A DNA stretch of 64,000 nucleotides from Flavobacteriaceae bacterium (GCA_013373385.1 JABXHX010000009.1:1-64000); one strand, 5' to 3'; shown: positions 9,234 through 19,900, counted from the first letter of the stretch. The notes: generated by a model not told the origin, from the sequence alone. Program-made: numbers and translations.

Positions 9234-9767
9234 ATGAAAGCAACAGAAACCCATTTAGCAGGATGTTTTGTTCTTGAGCCCACTATTTTTGGAGATGAAA
9301 GAGGCTATTTTTTTGAGAGCTATACCAAAGAAAAGTTTAAAGAATTAACAGGACTAGAAATAGAATTTATACAAGACAACGAAGCTTTTTCTAACAGAGG
9401 CGTTTTACGAGGGTTGCATTATCAGAAAGGAGTAGATGCTCAAGCAAAGTTGGTAAGAGTAATCAAAGGGAAAGTGTTGGATGTCGCGGTAGATTTGAGG
9501 CCAAATTCACCAACCTATGGAAAGCATTTTTCAATCATTTTATCCGAAGCAAACAAAAAGCAGCTGTTTGTACCTAGGGGTTTTGCACATGGTTATGCAG
9601 TGTTAGAAGACAACACAATTTTTGCATATAAGTGTGATAATGGATATAAACCGTCATCAGAAGCTGGTATTTTGTACAGTGACCCCCACTTAAATATAGA
9701 TTGGATGCTCTCTAAAGATGAAATAATCCTGTCTGAAAAAGATAAAAAATTACCATTACTTACCTAA
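9234..9767 (+). CDS. rfbC: dTDP-4-dehydrorhamnose 3,5-epimerase
   Basis: This 177-residue cupin enzyme epimerises dTDP-4-dehydro-6-deoxyglucose at C3 and C5. Family motifs include DERGYFFESY near residue 22, QDNEAFSNRGVLRGLHYQKG near 50-65 with the catalytic His in LRGLHYQ, and PRGFAHGYAVLED near 118-130. Length matches the family (about 180). It directly follows rfbA. The product would normally be reduced by RfbD to dTDP-L-rhamnose, but no rfbD is in this window. A weak 6-bp inverted repeat (GTTGAT/ATCAAC) follows the stop at about 9772-9796; it is not a convincing terminator. Confidence 0.95.
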   Translation: MKATETHLAGCFVLEPTIFGDERGYFFESYTKEKFKELTGLEIEFIQDNEAFSNRGVLRGLHYQKGVDAQAKLVRVIKGKVLDVAVDLRPNSPTYGKHFSIILSEANKKQLFVPRGFAHGYAVLEDNTIFAYKCDNGYKPSSEAGILYSDPHLNIDWMLSKDEIILSEKDKKLPLLT

Positions 9768-9847
9768 AAAGTTGATTTACAAAAAAGTATCAACGCATAA
9801 TAAGTGAAATCAAAAATAATTAATTTAGTTATTTAAGAAAAAAAATG

Positions 9848-9855
9848 TACTTTTG
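9848..9855 (+). promoter_or_regulatory. Candidate -7 promoter box of the spr operon (TACTTTTG)
   Basis: TACTTTTG is a full match to TAnnTTTG and lies in the 138-bp gap between rfbC and sprC. Transcription would begin near 9860-9862, just ahead of a C5 run at 9865-9869, leaving a leader of about 45 nt before the predicted sprC start. A TTTAG at 9824-9828 is an imperfect -33 candidate. Confidence 0.5.
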
Positions 9856-9871
9856 GTAGATTAACCCCCGG

Positions 9872-9889
9872 CATTAACGCAAGTTAATG
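9872..9889 (+). promoter_or_regulatory. Leader hairpin of the spr operon with GCAA loop
   Basis: CATTAACGCAAGTTAATG is a perfect 7-bp inverted repeat closed by a GCAA tetraloop of the stable GNRA class; a flanking G-U pair could extend it to 8 bp. It lies inside the predicted 5' untranslated region of sprC. The 3' arm contains the ATG (9887-9889) of a seven-codon leader frame, MCKRISY, that stops at 9908-9910, overlapping the ATT from which sprC probably starts. A regulatory role is inference. Confidence 0.5.
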
Positions 9890-9905
9890 TGTAAAAGAAT
9901 AAGTT

Positions 9906-12062
9906 ATTAAAAAAAATTACCCCCCGATAATTTTTTTGCTGACTTTCTGTAGCACCTATCTAGCTTCACAGGAACTAGAGAAGCCTATGCTTAAATTTTC
10001 TTATGCATGTGCAAGTGCGAGTTTCAATAATTTTGAAGTTGAGGTTTCTTATAATACCACTGTTTTTAATTCCGATAATGTTTTTACGTTAGAACTATCT
10101 GACAAAGACGGAAGTTTTACTGCTCCAACGGTAGTAAAGACAATATCAAATCAAAATAGCTCATTTAAGTTTACTACAAGTTTTCAAATTCCAGCAAAAG
10201 CGTATGGAACAGGTTATAAAGTTAGGGTAAAAGCATCATCTCCTCAAAAGACAAGTCCAGAGTCTGATGCTTTTGAAGCTTATTTTACAACCTCTAAACA
10301 ATTGGTCTTAAATAATTTTACAGATGTTATTTTGTGTGATGGAGCATCAAAAGAACTCAACTTAAATATTACAGATGCAGGAAAGTATCAATGGTATAAA
10401 GACGGAACAAAATTGGTTTTAGGTGGTCCATCGATCACAGTCTCTGAACCTGGATTGTATTACAGCGAAATTTATTACGGTTCTTGTACTGCTGCAGTAA
10501 TTTCTAATATTGTAGAGGTAACCAAACTACCAAAGTTTACTGCCGAAATTTTAGGAAACCAAACAGTTGAACTTTGTGAAGGAAATCAGTATACATTAGA
10601 AGCTAAAGAAAAAAACAGCAATTATAAATATTATTGGTATAAAGATGGAGTTAAATTGACACAACTTCCTTTGTATACTCCAACGCTTATAATAAAAGAT
10701 AAAGACCAACTAGGAACGTACCATTTAGAAATAGAAAATGACAATGGTTGTGTAGCTACATCTAACCATGTAGAGATAAAAGAGTCTGCAGGAAATCTTG
10801 AGGTTACTGAAGAAAGTGATTTGACAGTATTATTATTAAAAGGAGCAACCAAAACGTTAAAAATAAATCACAATGCAACTAGTGCTGCTATTGAGTGGTT
10901 TAAAGACGGGGTTGCAATTCCGTCTAGCAATACAAAAGAAATAACAGTTAATGCAATTGGTCAATTTACAGCCAAAGTTACCACAACAAATGGTTCTTGC
11001 TCTTTTGTAAAAGAGTCAAAACCATTTCATGTAATAGCTTTAAAATCGTTGATAGCAACAATTCAAACAGTGAGTACATTTACTGATTGCACAACAGATA
11101 AAACGACTTTACAGCTACAGAAAATTAGTGCAACTGGTACGAATGATGTTTCATACACACTTGCAGAAAATCAATACAAATGGATAGATTTTAAATGGTT
11201 GTATAACGGAGTAGCTGTAAGCGGAGCAACATCAAAAGAAATTCAAATAAACGAATACGCTAAAAATGGTGTGTATCAGTTGAGCATTCAGTCAGATGCT
11301 ATTGTGGCAAACTCAAATAGCTTGACAATTCAACTAAAAATTCCGCAACCAACAATTACTTCTTCTTCTGTAACAAATACTATTTGTAGCGGACAAACAA
11401 TTACCTTAGAAACAGGAAGCAGTAACGGAATTAATTACCAATGGTTTAAAGATGGGGCGCCTATTGCAGCAGCCACATCAAACAGATATACTCTTACAGA
11501 AACGGGAGTATATAAATTAAAAGCAACAGGGTTTGGCTGTTCGGTTGAATCTGGTGAGGTTACAATTACAGCTTTTGATGCTTCTGTGGTTCAAATTAAT
11601 ACTGCAACAGATATTGTTTTAAATGTTGGAGAAAGCAAAACAATTACTGCAACGGGAGCAAACGACTATCTGTGGAAAGATGAACAAAACAATTCACTTA
11701 GCACAACAGAAACCCTAATGGTTGATAAAGCAGGTACTTATTTTTTACTAGCAAAAGTAGGTGCTTGTGAAGTGAAAATGACAATCACCGTTACTGCGTT
11801 GGGAACAGAAATAATTCCGAATGTAGTAACCAGTAATGGCGATGGGATAAACGATTATTGGATGCTATCTAACAGATATGCGTTTGACAAAGAGATAACT
11901 ATAGAAATATATAACACTAGTGGTAAACAAGTTTTTAAAACTACAAACTATCAAAACAACTGGCCAATAAATAGTGCAGAAACAAAAAGTCAGTTGTACT
12001 ATTATGTAATTAAAAAAAATAACAAACTATTAAAAAAAGGAACCATATCCGTAATTAAATAA
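9906..12062 (+). CDS. sprC: SprC-like gliding-motility protein with type B T9SS sorting domain
   Basis: This is probably the first gene of the sprCDBF operon known from Flavobacterium johnsoniae gliding. From ATT 9906 the product is 718 residues and begins with a good signal peptide (KKNYPPIIFLLTFCSTYLAS then QE). No ATG, GTG or TTG lies between the in-frame stop at 9900-9902 and TTG 9936; starting at that TTG would delete the charged N-terminal region. The body contains several Ig/PKD-like domains marked by W-Y/F-K-D-G (for example YQWYKDGTKL, YYWYKDGVKL, IEWFKDGVAI, YQWFKDGAPI). The last 85 residues, with SNGDGINDYW and a closing KKGTISVIK, form a gliding-associated type B sorting domain. 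A C6 tract (9920-9925) lies in the signal-peptide codons. The stop is one base from sprD. Confidence 0.8.
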   Translation: MKKNYPPIIFLLTFCSTYLASQELEKPMLKFSYACASASFNNFEVEVSYNTTVFNSDNVFTLELSDKDGSFTAPTVVKTISNQNSSFKFTTSFQIPAKAYGTGYKVRVKASSPQKTSPESDAFEAYFTTSKQLVLNNFTDVILCDGASKELNLNITDAGKYQWYKDGTKLVLGGPSITVSEPGLYYSEIYYGSCTAAVISNIVEVTKLPKFTAEILGNQTVELCEGNQYTLEAKEKNSNYKYYWYKDGVKLTQLPLYTPTLIIKDKDQLGTYHLEIENDNGCVATSNHVEIKESAGNLEVTEESDLTVLLLKGATKTLKINHNATSAAIEWFKDGVAIPSSNTKEITVNAIGQFTAKVTTTNGSCSFVKESKPFHVIALKSLIATIQTVSTFTDCTTDKTTLQLQKISATGTNDVSYTLAENQYKWIDFKWLYNGVAVSGATSKEIQINEYAKNGVYQLSIQSDAIVANSNSLTIQLKIPQPTITSSSVTNTICSGQTITLETGSSNGINYQWFKDGAPIAAATSNRYTLTETGVYKLKATGFGCSVESGEVTITAFDASVVQINTATDIVLNVGESKTITATGANDYLWKDEQNNSLSTTETLMVDKAGTYFLLAKVGACEVKMTITVTALGTEIIPNVVTSNGDGINDYWMLSNRYAFDKEITIEIYNTSGKQVFKTTNYQNNWPINSAETKSQLYYYVIKKNNKLLKKGTISVIK
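9920..9925 (+). repeat. C6 tract in the signal-peptide codons of sprC
   Basis: Six consecutive C residues encode Tyr-Pro-Pro (TAC CCC CCG) in the signal peptide. One extra C gives a frame that hits TAG within about nine codons after the tract; one fewer C gives CGA TAA, an immediate stop. Runs of C or G of six or more were noticed only at three places in this AT-rich window, all beside spr gene starts. Confidence 0.85.
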
Positions 12063-12063
12063 A

Positions 12064-13887
12064 ATGGCTACCCCCCCTAAATACATAACAGCTATTTTAG
12101 TGCTGTTTATTACCTCTGTGTTTTCGCAAAGTAATAGCGAAGAACTGTACAATAACTTTTCTTCTCACAACTTTTTAAAGCACAATAGATTTTTTATAAA
12201 TCCTACCTTTTCTGTAGCTAGAGAGCACAACACAACTCTAAGTTTTTTAAGTAGAAATAAGTTTACAGATTTTGATGATTCTCCGCAACTATATGTTGGT
12301 AGTTATGCTGGTAGGATGACTGAAAATGTTGGGGTAGGAATTGGAGTTTTTCAACAAAATTTTGGGGTATTTAAAAACTTTGGTGTACTAGCTAATTATG
12401 CATATCAAGTGCAGATAAGTGATAATAATGCACTTACTTTTGCATTTAACTTTATGTATGCAAAAAGTGGAATAGATAAGAGTAGGATAGTAACTACAAA
12501 TCCAGATCCGTTTTTAAACTCGTTTCAAGAAAGACCTATTATTAACTTTCAACCAGCTGTAAATCTTAGATTGAAAAATTTTGATGTTGGACTCTTTTTA
12601 GAAAACTTGGTAGATTATGATTTAAAAGCAAATGACTTTATCACTACGTTTTCAGAAAAAACATTTTCGGGGCATCTTATGTACACAATACCGTTTAAAA
12701 ACACTACAGGTTTTTTAAAAGACGGTCGTTTTCAGTCGCTTAATCTTTTTCGTAAACAGGCCAATAAAAGCATAACATATTCCGGAAGCTTGATGTTAGA
12801 CTTGCCAAAGTTTGGCTGGTTACAAACTACCTATGATGATTTTTACGGAACAGCATTCGGTTTTGGTGTAAATCTATCAGAAAGAATAGCAATAGGGTTT
12901 GTTTATGAAAAAGGAAAAAACAATTTAGGAGTAACCAACGAGATTAGCATTACTTATAGTTTTGGTGCTAAAAATTATGCCCAAAATAAAGAGGCAATTC
13001 AACAAGAAAAAATAGAGAAACTTACAGATTCTTTAAAAATTAAAGAAAAGCAAACAGCAAAAATAATTGCCGATTATAAAAGAGAACAAGATTCTATAAA
13101 TAAGGCCAAAGAAATAGAGTCAAAGAAAAAACACGTTCAGTTATTGCATTTAATAAAGAACAATCAGCAGCAAAAAAAGACAGAAATAGTTTCGAATAAG
13201 AAAAAAGAGACTATACCAGAAAAAAAACAAGTACAGAAAACAGCACCAATATATACTACTAAAAAGAGAGGTGATTTAGCAAGTACACTAAAACCAACAA
13301 CAGGATTTTATGTTGTTGCAAATTATTTTTCTGTACATAGAAACGCACAAAACTTTGTAAAAACACTTAAAAATCAAGGATACAATGCAGCATATGTTCA
13401 ACACCCTAAAAATAAATATTACTATGTGTATTTAGATAGGTTTGAAACATTAACAGAAGCAAGGGCTGCAAAAAAATCTAAATTAAACAACAGCTATCAA
13501 AAAGCATTGTCTGTTGTTAAGATTGTAAAAAATAAATTACAAACACTTGTAATTGAGAAAAAGCAGCCAACAAAAGTTAAGACATCGGCAGTCAAAAAGA
13601 AATTCGTTAAGAAAAAAGTGAGAATTACAAAACTTAAAAGAAGTGGCGGACTAGCACCTGGGTACTATTTTATTGTAAATGTGTTTTCAAAAGAACACTA
13701 TGCAGAACAATTTATTAAGAAGCTGAAAAAACAAGGGCTGCAACCACAATTTTTTATCTACCCAAAAAATAAGTACAGGTATGTGTACTTGGCAAAAAAG
13801 AACACAAAGCAAGAAGCTTTAGAGCTATATCATTCTAATTTAAACGGAAATTATACAAATGATAAATGGATTATGCATATTGAATAA
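12064..13887 (+). CDS. sprD: SprD-like protein: PorP/SprF-type domain plus two SPOR domains
   Basis: This 607-residue protein has a signal peptide (MATPPKYITAILVLFITSVF, cut near SQ). Residues about 30-305 show the PorP/SprF pattern: FINPTFSVAREHNTTLSFLS, alternating beta-strands, and a final ITYSFG, suggesting an outer-membrane barrel-like domain. A Lys/Glu/Gln-rich coiled segment (about 310-400) leads to two SPOR-like repeats, about 415-490 (GFYVVANYFS, KYYYVYLDRFET) and 532-607 (GYYFIVNVFS, KYRYVYLAKKNT). SPOR domains bind denuded peptidoglycan, so the protein may tie the export site to the cell wall. It starts one base after sprC and is followed by sprB. Codons 3-5 contain a C7 tract. Identity rests on operon position plus the PorP/SprF-like domain. 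Confidence 0.82.
   Translation: MATPPKYITAILVLFITSVFSQSNSEELYNNFSSHNFLKHNRFFINPTFSVAREHNTTLSFLSRNKFTDFDDSPQLYVGSYAGRMTENVGVGIGVFQQNFGVFKNFGVLANYAYQVQISDNNALTFAFNFMYAKSGIDKSRIVTTNPDPFLNSFQERPIINFQPAVNLRLKNFDVGLFLENLVDYDLKANDFITTFSEKTFSGHLMYTIPFKNTTGFLKDGRFQSLNLFRKQANKSITYSGSLMLDLPKFGWLQTTYDDFYGTAFGFGVNLSERIAIGFVYEKGKNNLGVTNEISITYSFGAKNYAQNKEAIQQEKIEKLTDSLKIKEKQTAKIIADYKREQDSINKAKEIESKKKHVQLLHLIKNNQQQKKTEIVSNKKKETIPEKKQVQKTAPIYTTKKRGDLASTLKPTTGFYVVANYFSVHRNAQNFVKTLKNQGYNAAYVQHPKNKYYYVYLDRFETLTEARAAKKSKLNNSYQKALSVVKIVKNKLQTLVIEKKQPTKVKTSAVKKKFVKKKVRITKLKRSGGLAPGYYFIVNVFSKEHYAEQFIKKLKKQGLQPQFFIYPKNKYRYVYLAKKNTKQEALELYHSNLNGNYTNDKWIMHIE
12071..12077 (+). repeat. C7 tract in codons 3-5 of sprD
   Basis: Seven C residues follow ATGGCTA. 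With C7 the frame reads Thr-Pro-Pro-Lys and stays open. With C8 the next codon is TAA; with C6 the frame reads CTA AAT ACA TAA. Either one-base change would therefore stop translation within a few codons. Confidence 0.9.
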
Positions 13888-13925
13888 CATCATATAAACA
13901 AAAAAACAACCGTAAATTTCAAAGA

Positions 13926-13931
13926 CCCCCC
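13926..13931 (+). repeat. C6 tract just upstream of the sprB start codon
   Basis: ACCCCCCTAATC precedes the sprB ATG at 13937, so the tract ends five bases before the start codon. Here a length change would alter leader spacing, not the reading frame. A near-match to the -7 box (TAAATTTC, 13913-13920) lies just upstream, so a transcript from it would begin close to the tract. Confidence 0.85.
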
Positions 13932-13936
13932 TAATC

Positions 13937-16900
13937 ATGAAAAATTTACTTACCAAACAACGAGTTCTATTACTACTCATTCTTATTTTTTCTCTTGGAA
14001 ATAATACCTATTCTCAAGAAAACAGAAAAAATGAAGGACGTTTACAAAAAGGACAAAAAGCAGCGGACAAACCTTTTCAGTTAAGAAAAGAGTTTTCTAT
14101 TAAAGGTAACTTAACATTTATAGCCAATAACACGTTAAATAGAGATGGGGTTGGTACTGGTAGCGCTGCAGCAAATAATGCTTTTGACGGCAAAGGAAAA
14201 AATGATGACAATGGAAACAAATATATGGAGTACATTGACATTGATACAGATCCAACTACGTTTTCTTCTAGTAGTGCAACATTAAACTTACCTAGTTGTT
14301 CGAAGGTAATTTACGCAGGGTTGTATTGGGCAGCAATATACCCTTATCAAAATTGGAACGAACAAAAATATTACGGAGAAAGTGCCCCGAATACTCGAGA
14401 TAACGATTTCAACAATATGAAATTTAAACTCCCAGGAGCAGCCAATTACACAGATATTACAGGAGAAGTTGTTTACGATGAAGGAATCTCTAGCGAAAAG
14501 CCATATGTTTGTTATAAAGATGTAACAAATTTAGTACAAGGACTCTCAAACCCAAATGGAGTTTATTATGGGGCAAACATTAAAGCAACAAGAGGTAAAG
14601 ACAGCTGGGGTCATGTAAGTCTTGGTTCTTCTGCTGGTTGGGTGTTAGTAGTGGTTTATGAGAACGCCACAGAAACAAGAAAGAAGTTCTTTGTTTTTGA
14701 TGGGTTTACTACAATAAAAAGACAACCAGACGGTAGTGCTGGTGTGTATGATGTACCTTTTTCTGGTTTCAACACAATTCCTACTGGGCAAGTTGGCGCT
14801 AACTTTTTATTAGGTGCACTTGAAGGAGATATTAATATTGATGGAGATAGTTTTCAGCTAGAAGATACTTCAGGGAATTTTCAACCATTAAACACCACAA
14901 ACCTTAACGACACAGACAATTTTTTTAATAGTACAATCACTATCAATGATAATTATTTAGGGGGTAGATATCCAGATAGTGAAAATACACTAGGTTTTGA
15001 TATTGACTTTTTTGAGTTAAACAACCCAGGAAATACCTTGCTAGGGAATAATCAAACCAATGGTGTTTTGCGGTTTTCCTCAGAAGGAGATACCTATTGG
15101 CCATTTTTATTAGGACTATCTGTTGAAGTAATTGAACCTGATATATTACTAGTAAAAAAAGTTGATGATGGTAATGGAAATGATATTGGAGGTAGCGAAG
15201 TAGATTTAGGAGATATTTTATGGTATGACATTAGCTTTAAAAACAAAGGGAATGATGATGCTACCAACACAGTACTTATAGATAGATTACCTAAAAATGT
15301 AGACTTATTAGACACTGAGTTAATCGTTCCAGATGGTGTAACCTACACCTACGAGCCACCTAGCCTAGCAAATGATTTTAGAGGTTTGCTAAGATTTCAA
15401 ATACCTGATGGTCTTGTAGAAAGTGGAGATCCAGAATACCATATTCGATTAAAAGTTAAAGTAGTAGAAAATTGTTACGAGCTAAGAGACGCATGTTCTA
15501 ATAAAATTGAAAATCAAGCACTGATTAGTTATAAAGGAAAAACTACCGATGTAGTTGTTAACGAAGACCCTAGTTTTTATGCAGTGAATGAGTGTAATTT
15601 TGGTTTTTCTGGCGCCTCAAACTTCTTAGCAGATATAGATGGTTGTGTGTATGAAAGAGAGGAAACACTTTGTGCGTCATCTATTGAATTATCTGCAGGT
15701 AATGGATTTCTTTCTTACACATGGAAAAACAGCAAAGGAGAAATTATTGGCACTACACAAACCATTACAGTTACAGAAACAGGAAAATATACAGTAGACA
15801 AAGTTGCCCCAGTTGGATGTATTAGTTCTCAAGAGATCGTAAATGTTGTAAAATTTGCATTTCAAGACAATCCTATTTTAGATTATGCAGACGAGGTAAA
15901 AATATGTCCAAATGACGGAACAAAACTTTCAGAAATATATTTATGTGGAGATGGTAGTTCAAGAGTTATTAAAACAAACATTTTTAATTCTGATAAAATA
16001 CTGTGGCAGAAGCTAGACGAAAATTCTTGTACTGTATCGGCAGATACAGATTGTCCTACAACAGATAACACTTGTACGTGGAATACCATTAAAGAGGGAA
16101 ATGATTTTGATGCTACAACTCCAGGCCAATATCGTTTAGAAATTAGGTCGCAAGGTGGATGTTTTAAACGATACTACTTTAATGTATTTAAAGCAACATT
16201 AAATCCAGAAGTAACCTCAACAGATATCATTTGTGGTACTCCAGGGAGCATTACCATTAATAATATTCCGAATGGCTATGAATTTAGTTTAACCAATACT
16301 TCAGGTTCATATCAAAGTAGTAACACATTTAGTATTACTACTCCAGGAAAATACAATTTGTATATTAGACGAAAAGGAGCTGCTGCAACGGCATGTGTGT
16401 ATACATTACCGCAAATTACAATTGCAGAAAAAAAGATTGAAGTTGAATTAATTACAGAGCCAATTTTATGCTCAGACTCTAAAGGAGCAATAAGAGTTCA
16501 GGTAAACAACATCACTGGAGATTATACCTATAAACTTTTTAAGGGAGAAAATTTACTAGCTACCACAGGACCAAAAGCAGACAACGATCATAGTTTTGAA
16601 GTTTCAGAAGCAGGAGTTTATACGGTAGAGGTTACCGCGCCAAATAGCTGTAGTTTTTCAGGGCAAGTTACATTTACAAAACCAGACCCACTAAATTTCA
16701 CCGCAACAACAACTAAAGATATTACTTGTACATACGGTATCATTGAGTTAAGCACAACAGGAGGAACACCAATTTACAACTACGCTATCTGGTCTTTCAA
16801 CGGCACAGATTTATACACTTCTGTAAGTGATATTCCTTATTCTAGTTTCTTTACTTCTAACTTGGTAAACATCGCTGAAGATAAAGCAGGTACTTATGAG

Positions 16901-19900
16901 TTTATTGTAATGGATGGTAATAATTGTTGGATTATTTCTAATCCTGTAACAGTAAATGTAGCACCTAAAATTGCCTTTAAAGACACAATACAACATGTTT
17001 CGTGTCATGGACAAGCAAATGGTAGTTTTGAAATTAGTGTTGATGGTAGCGCTTTAGGTTATTTATTAGAGTACAGTATAGACAACGGAGCAAACTACCA
17101 AACATCAGGAAGCTTTACCAATCTTTCTGCAGGAACGTATACTGTAAAGATCAACGCTACAAAAGGAACCGATGTTTGTACTTATCAACGGACCATCACT
17201 ATTTCAGAACCTGATAGCATTACAGGTAATGCAAGTATTACACAGCAATATACATGTACAACTCCTGGAGAGATAACTTTCGATACACCAACTGGAGGTA
17301 CTGCCCCTTATCAATTTAGTATAGATGGAGCGAATTACTTTTCTACAAAAGTATTTACCAATTTAAAAGAGGGTACTTATCAACCTTCTATAAAAGATGC
17401 AAACAATTGTATTTTAGTATTGCCAAGTCTAACAATTGATGCATTGCCAGTTGCGCCAAACGTTACCCCAACAGTAACCTATAATTGTGACGGAACTGGT
17501 AATATAGAAGTTTCACCAACAAATTCGGCATATACTTTTAGTCTTGATGGAGGTGCTTTTTCTGCAAGTTCAACCTTTAATAATGTATCTGTTGGAAGCC
17601 ATACAATACGCATCAACTACGGAAAGAACTGTGTTAAAACCATTGTAGTTGACGTAGAAGCAAACAAAGCATTTACAGGAACTATTTCAAACCTAGCAAA
17701 TGTTGTGTGTAACGGTAGCTCTAATGGTACAATGACCATTACTACCCAAAATAGCGGAGGTTCTTTTGAATACTCATTAAATGGAGCTTCATGGATTGTT
17801 GTTACAGGGAATGCAATAAGCTTAATCAACCTTCCAACAGGAAATTACGCAGTTAGAATCAAATCAAATTCTTGTATTGTAGATTTAGGCACGCAGATAA
17901 TTACAGAACCAGCAGATATAACAGTATCGGCAAGTATTACAAATCAAATTTCTTGTACAAACACAGGTGCCACAATTACACCTTCAGCAACAGGCGGAAC
18001 AGCTCCGTATCAATTTAGTATAGATAACGGCGTTAGTTGGACTAATCAGTTTACCAATGTGCAACCGGGAAGCTATACCGTTACTGCTAAAGATGCAAAC
18101 AACTGTTTAGCAACGACTAATGCTGTGATTCAAATCAATGCACCGATAGCATTAAAACATACAGCAACAAGCACAGAATGTTACTCAGGTACCAATGGAC
18201 AAATTGAAGTTACGGTTAGCCAGGGAAATGGGAATTACATGTTTAGTATAAACAATGGTCCGTGGCAAACACCAAATGTTGCAACACCAAACAAGTTTAC
18301 TTTTACAAACCTTACACCGAATAGTTACACGGTGAAAGTTAAGGATGCGTTGGGTTGTGAATCTACAGTATCTAACCACACAATTTATCCACAATTAAGT
18401 GCGGTTGTCATTTCAGATAATATTAGTTGTAATGACGGAAAGATTACAGTTAACGCTACTGGCGGAGATGGTAATTATGTCTATGCTTTTGTAGCTAAAG
18501 GAGTAGTGGTAAGCAATACAGATTTTAGCACTGCTAGTACAAAATCTATTACAACAGTAGGAGATTATGATGTGTATGTTAGAGACCGTTCTGGAAGTGC
18601 AAGTTATTGCGAGTTTGTAACTACAGTGAGCATAGCAAAAACTCCAGAGTTACAAGTAGCTACTACGCCAACACAACCAAAGTGTTTTGGAGATAGTGGG
18701 GCAATACAAGTTTCTCTTTCTGGGGGATTAACTCCATATAAGATTGCTATTTCTGGTCCAGCAGGATATGCAGCCACAACAACCAATTTTTACGGCACTA
18801 CCAAAGATTTTTATAACCTAGCGGCTGGTACGTATACTATTACTGTCACAGGAAACGATGGTTGTTTTAAAACAATTACAGAAACAATAACAGCAGCTAA
18901 AGAATTAAAAGCAACCACGAATCCGATAATTCCTGCGTGTGGTGTTACAGATCCATCGCTATTTGGATTTGAATTTGTGGTTACAGAAAACTACGCACCC
19001 TATACAATAGAATATAGTGCAGATAACGGAGCAACTTGGTCTACCAACTCAACCTTTATGAACATTGTTTCTGGTACAAAAGTAAATCCGGTTATAAGAT
19101 TGTTAGAAACAGATGGTACAACGGTAAGATGTGTAAAAGCACTTGACCCATTAACCATTCCGTTTCACGTATCTAACTTAGTGGTAAGCACGCAGGCAGC
19201 GGGTAGTTGTGCAGACGGATTTAAAGTTACAGTAAAAGCACAAGATGGCGTGGCTCCTTATCAGTTTGCCATCAATTCAACATCAACATGGGTAAGTCCA
19301 ACACCAGCAAATGCTGCTGAACATGTTTTTGACAAGTTAACACCTGGGTTAAATTATACATTTTATGTGAAAGATGCTAATGGATGTATCAAAGAAAACA
19401 GTGTAAATATTTACGATACGTTTACGCCAGATGTATTAATTACAGGAAACGTTACAAACAATGCTTGTGCAACTTCAGATAACGGAGCAATTGAATTTAC
19501 CATAGACGACTCTAAAAATCCACTTACGGGTACTATTAACTGGAACTTGTATAACAAAAACACTAATACAGTAGTAAGAAACGGATCACAAACAAATACC
19601 AATACAATCGTTGTTTCTAATTTGCCAGCAGGTGATTATTATATGACGATTACCAACGGAGTTTCTTGTTCTTGGGGTAGTGCAGATGTAAGCATAACTA
19701 AAGGAACAGCTATAAATGCGTTGGCTGTTGCATCCAAAGATATTACCTGTGATCAGCCAGGAGTTATAGAAATAAAAAATATTTATGGCGGATTTGGGAA
19801 TTACCAATTTACACTCACTAGTACTAATTTTGTTTCGCCGATTGTTAGCTCAAATTACGCGATAGAAATTCCGATAAGCAATCTAAAAAATCCAACCATA

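Noticed and set aside
9684..9688. C5 run inside rfbC
   Set aside because: Five-base C or G runs also occur in other ordinary genes here (for example in dprA near 60336), so this one carries no special weight; only the runs of six or more stand out.
9772..9796. Terminator after rfbC
   Set aside because: The inverted repeat is only 6 bp with a 13-base loop and no following T-run.
9887..9910. ATG 9887 as the true sprC start
   Set aside because: It is in another frame and reaches TAA after seven codons; neither the A8 nor the C6 run lies before that stop, so slippage cannot join it to sprC.
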